A DNA stretch of 64,000 nucleotides from Maea johnstoni. Lineage: Eukaryota > Annelida > Polychaeta > Spionida > Magelonidae. Below, one piece after another: positions 55,046 through 64,000 of this stretch. The DNA lies in contig OZ012700.1 of NCBI GenBank assembly GCA_963942565.1, forward strand, positions 5,987,353-6,051,352, read 5' to 3'. The notes beneath the pieces were generated by a model. The model saw only the letters and a program-made list of their open reading frames with translations. It did not search any database and was not told where the DNA came from. Numbering within the stretch: position 1 is the stretch's first letter; each line of letters begins with the position of its first letter. A program made the position numbers and the translations under genes.

Positions 55046-57040
55046 CTAGCGTCTGTCCTGGGTCCCTAGAGCAGATGCGTTCTCGTTTCCCGATCTCTCA
55101 TTCTTAGAAGGACACTCCCGGCGATAATGCCCCTTTTGACCACACCCATAGCAAGTCACCTCTGATAGATCTCTACCTCTGAAGTTCTGTCGGCCTCCAT
55201 TGCCCTGACCACTCCTTAACTTCGCCAGTTCCTCCCTCAGCTGTCTTATCTCATCATCCTGGGAGATCACCACTCTTGCCTGCGGACGAGAAACTTTTCC
55301 TGCCCGATTTTTCTCTACTTCCATATAGGAGTCGAGTTCCGTCGCAATTTCGATGGCCTCCTCCAACGTGCTGGGTCTGGCCTGAAAGATCGCTACCCTG
55401 ATCTCCTGATTATCAAGGGCGTCCCAGAAATGCATCCTCGCAAGGCGATCCCTGGCCTCTTCATCCATCTCTGGATATGCCAGTTGCCCAAGTCTCCTGA
55501 TGTCCAGTCCCATCTCCTGGATTGTTTCCCCCACTTTTCTTCTTCTGTTTCTTAGTTCCGCTAAGTACATCTCCGAATGCTGCCCAGGACCAAAGCTCCT
55601 GGCCAGCATACCAGTCAGCTCCGCATACCCTCGTCGACACCTCCTGTCTCCAAGGACCTTCTGGGCAGGACCCTTCAGCTTGGTGGCCAAATAGAGGGCA
55701 CTCTCCTCATCCCCCCAACCATTGATGTCGGCACAAAACTCGAAGTGAGCTTGATATTCTAACCACGGAGTGGATCCATCATAACGATCGGGCTGCATGG
55801 CTGGCCGCCGTTGCCCATCACCAAAGATCACAGGTCCTCTTGATCGGGCTGGTGAGGTGTGCCTGGTGATGTTCCCACCTCCACGGCGTTCTCCAAGGGT
55901 CTGTCTTTCCCCCCTATCTTCCCTGTCAACTGGTAAATTCTCTAACCAATCTTCCTGTCTGGGACAACAGGGAGCAAGATGACGATCATCCCCCACAGTG
56001 TCCCGGTCCCGGCTGTCAAACCGCACATGCTGGGTCTGTTTTCCTCTACCAAGCCCATGATTGGCTTCCCTACTGCAAAATCTGTGCTCCATGTGGCCTG
56101 GCACCACTGTTGGCTCTCTGCGCCCAATTTCTTCTCTTGGACTGAGTCCTACTCCCCCTCGTGTCGTCTGCCACGTTTGGCCTCTTCCATAGGATACCTG
56201 GCGTGAATTAGCCTCTGGGCCACCGAAGGACATCAATCCATGGGACGCGGGTGCCCCACCTGTCATTCTTCCCCTGAATATCTCACCACCCATCGAATCG
56301 GCATACACTGTCTCTGGGGTCATCGAATCAGCACCAGTCATCTCGGCCTGCAGCAACCGAGGGTACTCCAATACTCCAGCTGTAGACCTGTCATGCATCG
56401 CTCCATGCCTCAGCTCCTCCACTACCGCTCTCACATTCTGGTCTTGCCTCAACTGTCCACCAGTTAATCCAGCATTCCGTGTCTCCAAATGTGGCATAGT
56501 TCCTCCAGCTGAACGGGCATCCCTTCCGGTGGCGTTTGCTCCGCTGGGAAAGTCAGTGGCAGGCCCCCATCAACATGTTCTTGATCCCTCTGCAATCAAC
56601 CCGCCGTAGAGCTGGTCTGACTCTCTCTCTCCAGCGGACCCTCGGGTGGCTGATCCTGCTCTCACTCCCTGAATGATACCGGGAGACGGATGGACCACCT
56701 CTCTATCCCCGACCAGGTCCTCACTCCGCCCAGGAGTGCCGCCTAATGGCAACTCCACCGCATGGCTCTCACCGACATCAACTTCATTTACGACCGGAGC
56801 CAGCCCCAATCCTGTCTCAGCAGCAAAACCAAAATCCTGCTCCAGATCACCATCATCATGTTGACTACCTCTGGCTCTGGATCTGGTCAGTCGTCCCCTA
56901 TATCCAGGTTCTCCATGAGGATCGCCTTCTCCACCATGGGCTGCATCTATCTTGGTCTGCAGTCCAGGATGATCAATCAGCTTCTCCTGATCCGGGACTG
57001 GCTCCAGGACCTCCCTCGGTATCTCATGTTGATTGTCCAT
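55046..57040 (-). mobile_element. Retroelement part: gag region with CCHC knuckle
   Basis: The best preserved part. A long acidic and glycine-rich N-terminal region is followed by a capsid-like domain (YQAHFEFCADINGWGDEESA; LARSFGPGQ; LEEAIEIATELDSYME) of the type shared by invertebrate gypsy elements, and ends in a CYGCGQKGHYRREC knuckle (CX2CX4HX4C). Confidence 0.8.
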
Positions 57041-57100
57041 AGTTTTCTAGCGTCTAAGATTACGAATTTCAGTTTTAGGACATAGTCATAAGAGTTTTGA

Positions 57101-57122
57101 CTATCCCACCGCTGACACCAAA
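57101..57122 (-). other. Primer binding site, tRNA-Leu type
   Basis: Directly inside the 5' LTR, after a TT spacer, the minus strand reads TGGTGTCAGCGGTGGGAT. This is complementary to the 3' end of a tRNA ending ATCCCACCGCTGACA-CCA, as in animal tRNA-Leu genes. Confidence 0.7.
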
Positions 57123-58481
57123 TGTAACGAGATTGCTAGGTCACGTGACCTCGCGATCAGCGACCTGCAAGGCTGCCGGTGTTGATAACCCACTCCGGCA
57201 AGTGGGGGAGGAAGGACAACAGAGGAAAGCCAAGGCGCTGGGCCAAAGAAACCCCAAATCGTGATAGCATGCAGAGCAAGCGTAGCTTCGGTGATGGGAA
57301 CAATCACCATCCACAAGAATTATGACTAAGTCGCAACTACAGTTAATACATGTATTTACAAAGACGTCTACAGGGGTGCAGGTCTGAGTAGAGCGGAAGT
57401 GCAAGGAAAACTAGCATGGCTAAATACAGAGATAGAGTGATAATACAGAGGCGTGCGGGTGCAAGAGTGCTTAAGTAATTGTTAGCATGAATATAAGTAG
57501 AGATAGATCATGCACGCAAAGTAGAAAAGCTAGAAAGCAAAGAGTCTAAATGCTCGAGTCCAGATCAGTTCGCAAGAGTCGGATCACCAACACTGTATCA
57601 ATTGGATCCCCGATCTTGGTTCCCGAGCCTGACAATCAAGGCTTAAAGTTAAAGTTACGTTGATGAGCGAAAAAGCCTAGAGACTCCGGTAAGAGTATAA
57701 TCTCCTTACGCATAAAATGCAAACACAAACCATCATTCTCTCACACAGGTCATGAGTGATTGATCCCAAAATCTGGATCAGGTCCAAATTTGCCAACATG
57801 ATCCCCGTTAAATAGAGAGGATCAGTTCCTAATTGTAACCGAGAGTGTATCGGAAAAGCCACATGACCAGCGTAGAATAACGATTTCCCTGAGTTCAGAT
57901 GACTGGGGACCTCTGCGCAAAATAGGCAGAGCTAACACCGTGATCCAGAAATCCTACGATTAACGATTAATATAATTCCAAAGAGACGCGAAGTTTCCAA
58001 AATGACAGGATCAAAATTTCTAAGTCAAAGTAGAAGCGATTAAGTTCTAGATCCAATTAAGTTTCTGATCCAAGCATGCAAAACAACTAAGTTAAGGATC
58101 AGTGTGAAAACGACTAAGTTTTGGATCGGCCGTGAAAACGACTAAGTTAAGGATCAGTGTGAAAACGACTAAGTTTTGGAAAGATCAAGAAAAGGTTAAG
58201 TAAAAGATCATGATTTATTTTCACATCACTTTTAGAGACAAGTTTAGGATCATGTATGATCCCAGCAGAATGCTTAAGTAAAGGATTTCAAGATCCCATG
58301 TTTAAGTTCTAAGAAATTATTCTAAGAGTAATTTAATAGGGCCAGGGTTCTAATGTAAGATTTAAGACCGCACGACAGAGCGTACAGTAGTGCGGAGCAA
58401 AACTTGCACGCGGAACACAATGCAGACGTGAAACTACCGAGGTGAGTGCCACGTCCGGTTCACCTCGTAGCTCACGCTACA
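57123..58481 (-). repeat. 5' LTR (element orientation)
   Basis: About 1.36 kb, ends TGTAGC ... GTTACA in element orientation, matching the 3' LTR over both outer portions. It carries fewer of the internal ~28-bp units than the 3' copy. Confidence 0.85.
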
Positions 58482-58690
58482 GCTGTGTTTCAAAATGGAA
58501 AAGGTCATAGCATCAATCATTTATGGGGGTGTGTCCAAGAAGGGCGGGCCTAATTTCACGTATTGGGGAATTGAGACACAACCCCATTGTCATTCTGGCA
58601 GGTGAATGGACCGCAAAAACGTCGGGCGTTGGGCGTGGCTTACGGGGAGTTCAGTGCGCGCACTCCAGCCTCCATACAAGAGTAATGGGC
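58482..58690. other. GC-richer flank of the LTR element; no gene supported
   Basis: It contains GGGCGTGGCTTA and GGGGGTGTGTCC strings and a plus-strand open frame (58,523-58,894) that runs on into a transposon end, so that frame is not a gene as such. The 58,683-58,780 part has a diverged partner at about 61,310-61,395. Confidence 0.35.
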
Positions 58691-58781
58691 GAGGAGGTGG
58701 TGTTGCTCTACAATATACAACACTATCAAATCTTGGAAAAGTTCAAAAGAAAAAAATGTATATGTGATCTTGACATTATAG

Positions 58782-61171
58782 CAGGGCTCCCACAGACACG
58801 ATTTTCGAACACGACTGCAACACGACTGCCTTGTCGTAATGAAACAAGTAGCAGTCGTGTAACAGTCGTGTTCTGTCATTTCAGGTTTTTTTAGTCGTGT
58901 GTCCAACACGACAGCTTTGAAAAGTTCAAAACTGTCGTAATATTTGAAGTCTGGTCGTAATCGTCAAGTTACAATCTTGTTACTGTATTTGTTGTCGTAT
59001 TCCAATCTTGTTACTGTATTTGTTGTCGTGTCACAGTTATTTTAGTCATGATGCAGTCTAAAGTCTGTTTTTTAAAACTTATATATATACCCGTGGGAAT
59101 ATTTGCTACGACTCTAACACGATAACAAGATGATGTCAATACGAATGCATATTGACAAAAAAGATTACACTATGACTTTAATGCGTGTAAAAAATTACTA
59201 CTTGTTTTAAGTTTCCCACTCCTTTTTAATCACGTGATCCAAGCTCCTCAAGTATCGCTCACAACATGAGTGCAAGGTTAACGTGAAGGGGACAAGGAAA
59301 ACTAAACACAAAAATGATGAGAAAGCCTGGCAAACACAAAATATTTACAAAATATCTTTGAAAGACTGAAAAAAAGATTGTGAAACACATTCACAATAAC
59401 CATGAGTAAGACAATAGGAAAATGTTCACTTACCCGAGTAAAAACATTGGTGAAATGATAAATATAGATAATGTTATACAATACAAATATGATATGAGCA
59501 AACATTGACAAGAATATATGAATATTTTCTCAAAATATTATATCTTTTCACGACAATGTTTGATAACACTTAACCATATTTTATCAACATTTATGGTTGA
59601 TGTTTTACATCTGCTTATTACAAATGATGTTTTAAACATTCTATTCTGCCTATTTCAAATGTTTCTTTAAATATTGTATTCAAATAGTTTACGATGTTGG
59701 TAAAATGTCTGAACAAAGAAGAAATCAAATATCAAAATTCATATTGATAAGATGATAATCAATGATTTTGTACAATAAATGTTTCATTACATTATTCTAT
59801 CTTGTACTAGCATGTTTTACATCTGCTTATTACAAATGTTTTTTCAAATAGGGGTTCGATATCAAAAGCACATCCTGTAACATATTAATGAAACATTTGC
59901 ACAAAGCTGTAATGAAATATTAAAAATGACAAAAATATTTTGATATGTTATGCTGATTGTTTCTTCATCATCACTATAAAACAGTCCTTAAATTACACGA
60001 AAGCACTTTAAATATACCAATTGCAACACAATTTTTTTAAGAATATTTCAAGAATATTAAGTAAGACTTACCAAGAAACTCTTAACATTCAGATTTGAAA
60101 AGTGAGGTTGCCATGGGAGATGGGTAATTACATGTTTTTTCGCTAAAAAACATTTAAGGCACACCTATCCGGAAAAGATAATTGTTTCAAAAATATTGAA
60201 ATAATGTGGAGTTAAATGTTACAAAAATGTTGGCACAATATCTTTCAGGCCAATCATTTAAATGTGGATAAATATCTTGCAGCAACAATGTAAAAATGTT
60301 TCATAGAAATAGTTGATAAGAAAGCTAAGCAACATTGTATAAATATATATCTTGTATATTGTGAAAATGATAATTTAGATGTTATAAGAATTGTTATGGT
60401 AATAATCATCAGGCCAAACTTTTTAATTTTAATGAATATCTTTTAATCATAATATAAAAATATTTCTCAGAAATATTTGATGAATAATTTTTGTAATATT
60501 GTATTTCAAAATGTGAAAATAAAAGCTTTTGAAATGTTACAAGAAATGTTATGGCAATGATTTTATAGCATTTCACAGACATAGGGTATAACATTTTCTA
60601 GACATAGCACATGTGCGTTGTGTTTGCTTGGAGTGGCCAAAAAAAGAAACAACACAAAAAGAATGCATCATCTGGGTGTGGATAAAGTGATTTATGTCAT
60701 AAATACTCCACAAACGCTTGAATCCATAATATAGCTTCATAAAAAATCTCACATTTCTTATTTGGAAAGGCGCATGTACGTAACACAACATTTCAATCGT
60801 AATGCACATGCCCTACAGTCTCAAAGTAATCGTTTGACTACAGGTAGCAGTTTTTTAACACGTGTAAGAAACAAATTAAGATATATCGCAGTTGTGTTGC
60901 AGTACTTATATACTTATTAGCGTCGTGTTAGAGTTATTTCTCGTTAAAATGAAGAATCATATTGCAATCTTGTTGAGGACAATTTCATTAAATTTTGCAT
61001 TCTTGTTGCAGTCTAAATAATCAAGTTGGTATCGTGTTGCATTCTCAGTGCAATCGCGTATAAGGGTTCAGTGATTTCTGACCGCAAGACAGCTACTTGT
61101 TCTGCACACTTCACTGCATGTGTTTTAGTCTTGTTGAAGTCTTGTTGGAGGTCATGTAAGTGGGAGCCCTG
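58782..61171. mobile_element. 2.4-kb hAT-like non-autonomous element with CACGAC-type subterminal motifs
   Basis: Ends are CAGGGCTCCCAC and GTGGGAGCCCTG, exact inverse copies of 12 bp and close to the TAGGGCTCCC end of the hAT element at 34,010. The left 250 bp is dense in CACGAC/GTCGTG motifs (ACACGACTGCAACACGACTG, CAGTCGTGTAACAGTCGTGT); the right end has diverged versions (GTCGTGTT, ATCGTGTTGC, GTCTTGTTGAAGTCTTGTTG). The interior is AT-rich with loose internal repeats (CATCTGCTTATTACAAATG near 59,610 and 59,820) and no transposase. Eight-base flanks (CATTATAG / CTTATTTC) are only partly alike, so the duplication has decayed. Confidence 0.7.
58975..59035 (+). repeat. ~31-bp tandem repeat, two units
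   Basis: CTTGTTACTGTATTTGTTGT followed by CGT occurs twice in a row, separated by ATTCCAAT, inside the left part of the hAT-like element. Confidence 0.65.
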
Positions 61172-61667
61172 CTTATTTCTAACAATCGCTCCGTGACAGT
61201 TTTTTTTCGATTTTTTTGCTTTATGTGTGAAAAAATTAAGATCAATATCACCAATTTCTAATACCCTTCAATTTCCCTCTTTATCTAGGTTTAATATGGA
61301 GGGGGCTTTTAAGCGGGTTGTGTAGCAAGTTAGTCGAGTTAATAGACCACTATCAAATCTACACCGAATTTAAAAGAAAAGTGCATATATACTATCTTGA
61401 CATTATTGCTAAAAATCGCTCCGTGCCACTTTTTAGATTTTTTTGGATTTTATATGAAAAAGGTAATCTGAAGATGGCCAATTTATATGGCCATACAATG
61501 CACCTTTTTGTTTAGTAGTAGTATGGGAGAGGCTTTTTAGTGAGTAAGGAGTAAATGGTTTGTATTATATTCCCGCTCTTAAATCATGAACCACTTCAAG
61601 AGGGAAGAAAATATCGGGAATATTGACATTTAAGTGAAGTACCATTGAAATGTTTTTTTGAATTTAG

Positions 61668-61676
61668 GATATATAT

Positions 61677-61771
<95 letters not shown>
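61668..61771. repeat. (TA)n microsatellite
   Basis: About 100 bp of TA dinucleotides with a few TACATA interruptions at the left. Its length is likely polymorphic. Confidence 0.95.
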
Positions 61772-61773
<2 letters not shown>

Positions 61774-61808
61774 AAAAAGGTTAAAAATAAATGGATTTTA
61801 TAAAGAAT

Positions 61809-61850
61809 TTAACCCATTAATGCTCTAGTTCCTTCAGGAATTGACGTCTG
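61809..61850 (+). mobile_element. Lone piggyBac-type MITE end
   Basis: TTAA-CCCATTAATGCTC at 61,809 matches the left end of the copy at 8923. No corresponding right end is recognisable downstream. Confidence 0.35.
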
Positions 61851-62720
61851 GATATATCTTATACTTTTGACTGTTACTTTATAATTAAGGCTGGATTTTT
61901 AAGAAAAAATATATTTTATATTTCTGGACAAAATAAACTAAATTCTACATCCAGGAAGTTTGTGCAGAGGGAGCTTTATTAACTGAAAAAAGGACATGAA
62001 AGTAAATGGTTTTCACTCAACGATGACAACCCCCTTAGTTGGTATTCACTTTAGAGCTGAATATTTGTATTTATAGAGAAATTTAGCAGTTTTAAAGGTC
62101 CTTTATTCCGATCACCTAAACTTCAAAAAAATATGTTTGCCGGTTTGTAACAAAAAATATTTTTATTCTGTATATAGGAGGTTTGCGTAGAGTAAGAATT
62201 TTTTTAAGGGAAAGGAAGTTGGGTTAGAAAATCTTTCATGCAAGATGGACGGACCTTCTGGCATGACTCTTTTAGTTGGTACTTTAAGAGGTAAAATGTC
62301 CTTTAATAGACTTGAATTTTTGATCAAACACATGTTTCAGAGCAAAATGAGTCCAATCCTAAATGAAAGACATTTAAAAAGTTTGAGTTTCATTTATAAA
62401 AACGGGTCCAACTGTGATATCATATTTTTAGTGCCAAAACCTGTTGCAAAATGCTCAATATCAGGACTGATGCATCAAGAACAGATTTTATGTGATATTA
62501 ATTTATTTTTAACACTGCATATCCTGTATTTATTAGTTGTATAGTCTCTCATAGATCAAAATTTACTGTCCATTGTTCTTGCTGTGTCATGTTTGAACAA
62601 TTATATGATGGATGAGACTTTGATAAAATTTTCTTATCTTATCTGTTATAATGTCGCAGGTAGGATGGTACACGTGTGACATAGAAAAAAACTCCCAAAT
62701 CCGAATTAGTATGTATTTGT

Positions 62721-62922
62721 TTAACCCTTATGCTGCTGGTGCCTAATATTGCCGATACCAAATGATGGAAAAAACTAAAAAATGACCGAAACCCTGGCAT
62801 AAGGGTACTCACATGAGTGCACAGTGAAAGCTATCCTATGAATATCAACATGATTTTCAAAATTCTTTGCATTATTGTGCTTTGGAAGAAAGTAGACTTA
62901 GCATTAATATTGGCATTGTTAA
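62721..62922 (+). mobile_element. piggyBac-type MITE, 'CCCTTATGCTG' family
   Basis: TTAA at 62,721-62,724 and 62,919-62,922 bound 202 bp. The left end CCCTTATGCTGCTGGTGCC and the interior (GATTTTCAAAATTCTTTGCA; GTGCTTTGGAAGAAAGTAG) match the copies at 1108 and, in reverse, 10,242. The right terminus is degraded. Confidence 0.7.
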
Positions 62923-64000
62923 GTACATAAGGAAAATAAATGATGATACAGAAAACCTACCATCTTGCAAGAGTTATTTTCCATTCTCAAAGGTTTGTCT
63001 GGTGAATGCTATCTATTTATTTTCTGCTGTTTGCAAGTTCTTTTTTTTTGAATTAGGAAGTTCATTTACTTGGCCACACTTGCACCATCATAACTGATAT
63101 TGCACAGCATATGTAAAACTTCTAAGCAGAGTTGGCAAATGTGTTAATTCTTAGAAAAGTCTTATTAGCATTTTACTGGTCCCATAAAAAGATCTATTTT
63201 AATGTGTTTTTTTCACAAAAGCAATAAGTTTGCATAGGATCTAAGAATTTAATATGTTTAATGTGTATAAGTGAACAAGTGTCTTTGCAGGATCGGACAG
63301 CGTTTAGTAACATTTCCCAGTAGTTCCAGACAATTGGGAGTATTATTGACAGTAAGACAAGGATTTCTGGCCAGAATGTTACCACCCTCTTTTTTGAATA
63401 CTTATTACACTTTCCATTTAAAACCAATTTGCTAGTTTTCAGAATAAAATGCCTCAATTTAAAAAAGTGAAATATCTTGAAGCATAATATGCATAGAATG
63501 ATTTTTTTATTCTATATTGCACTGTTCATTTTGTGCTCTGACAAAATCTGATAGTATATTTTGAAACTTTGGAAGTATTATTTGGAAGTATTATTCAACT
63601 ACTTCCCATTTTTGCATCAACAAGTGACTTAATTACAATCTAATTTGCCCAACAATTATATATTGTCACATTTTCGTACCATTCGTAATATTTACAACTT
63701 AAATATGAAAAAATTAATGTTTCAAACATTTGGACCAAGAAAATGAGTCAATATATATTTAATGAACAATCCAATATCTAACCTGGATTGTTATGATGCA
63801 ATCAATTATCCATCATTTTAATCAACACACCAATCTATGTCAAAAGGGCATTTGACATTTTTTATGACATCATTTGCTGGACATGTAAGAGAGTGGAATA
63901 TATGAGGGTGTTTCATTCTTCTTTTTCTAAAAAAAACTCATAGGTAGTCTTCATAATGTTTTATTTCAATCAATATATATCAACACTGTACATTTGTAAC
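62923..64000. other. No supportable gene
   Basis: AT-rich sequence with short open frames on both strands, none carrying a domain or splice context. Confidence 0.45.

Larger units (their letters stand above)
48220..58481 (-). mobile_element. Ty3/gypsy LTR retrotransposon, broken
   Basis: A 10.3-kb fossil element, read on the minus strand. Long terminal repeats lie at both ends, starting TGTAGC and ending GTTACA in element orientation. The host tetranucleotide GCTG flanks the element on both sides (48,216-48,219 and 58,482-58,485). Order of parts: 5' LTR, tRNA-Leu-type primer site, gag with a CCHC knuckle, protease, reverse transcriptase, RNase H, integrase, a C2H2-finger part, polypurine tract, 3' LTR. 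This gag-PR-RT-RH-IN order defines Ty3/gypsy (Metaviridae). No envelope gene is seen. The coding region is broken in roughly half a dozen or more places. By eye the LTRs are about 95-97% identical where they align, so the insertion is moderately old rather than ancient. Confidence 0.9.
58690..61560 (+). repeat. Diverged tandem duplication split by a transposon
   Basis: Unit 1 is 58,690-58,781 plus 61,172-61,310; unit 2 is about 61,311-61,560. Both contain ACTATCAAATCT, AAAAGAAAA, CTTGACATTAT, then AATCGCTCCGTG, CACTTTTT-like and TTTTTTGG/GATTTTTTTGC strings in the same order. The 58,782-61,171 element lies exactly between CTTGACATTATA and TTATTTCTAACAATCGCTCC of unit 1. Unit 2 therefore shows the empty site. 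Confidence 0.65.

Noticed and set aside
58523-58894. 123-codon open frame beside the LTR element
   Set aside because: It crosses the border of the hAT-like element at 58,782, so it cannot be a single conserved gene.
61668-61771. Replication origin or attachment site in the (TA)n run
   Set aside because: A simple microsatellite explains it fully.

Overview
The window looks like nuclear DNA of an invertebrate animal, most likely a marine one. It is AT-rich, has animal-type splice sites and isolated coding exons, and is crowded with DNA transposons, MITEs, LINE 3' ends and tRNA-derived SINE pieces. Nothing resembles a bacterial operon, plasmid, phage, CRISPR array or rRNA gene. I cannot fix the phylum from sequence alone; an echinoderm, hemichordate, cephalochordate or lophotrochozoan would all fit.

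Host coding sequence is sparse. A GC-rich, proline-rich C-terminal exon is cut by the left edge (1-264). Exon candidates lie at 3648-3786 (+), 23239-23412 (-), 37768-38069 (-), 41175-41439 (-), 45521-45719 (-) and 47094-47312 (-). The last two look like neighbouring parts of one minus-strand gene with a zinc ribbon; their layout recalls the C-terminal OB-fold region of shieldin subunit SHLD2, which is an inference.

Layout. 1-12 kb is intergenic or intronic and sprinkled with TTAA-flanked piggyBac-type MITEs, plus a degenerate ~60-bp tandem array at 11.5-11.95 kb. 12,100-16,722 is a 4.6-kb DNA transposon with 27-bp inverted ends, a 4-bp target duplication and a decayed spliced transposase (Sola-like by inference). 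17-20.7 kb holds a hAT MITE with a perfect 8-bp duplication, several palindromic MITEs and SINE pieces. 20.9-36.2 kb is a graveyard: LINE 3' ends with ATTC-rich tails, PIF/Harbinger and other IS5-like (DDE_Tnp_4) transposase relics, a Pif1-like helicase relic, a pogo-like transposase with a pipsqueak HTH, and a hAT MITE carrying a nested LINE end. 36.2-37 kb is a repeat cluster.

38,157-40,727 is a nearly complete Merlin transposon: perfect 8-bp duplication, ~55-bp inverted ends, symmetric subterminal hairpins and a two-exon ISXO2-like transposase with three in-frame stops. 43.1-45.4 kb holds two elements built of short motifs arrayed in opposite orientations at each end. 48,220-58,481 is a broken Ty3/gypsy LTR retrotransposon on the minus strand with a tRNA-Leu-type primer site and an extra C2H2-finger part. 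58.7-61.6 kb is a diverged tandem duplication whose first unit was split by a 2.4-kb hAT-like element. The rest is AT-rich with a (TA)n run and another piggyBac-type MITE.

The recurring theme is cut-and-paste elements whose arms carry dense arrays of a short motif, a different motif in each element. This is the most unusual structural signal in the window.
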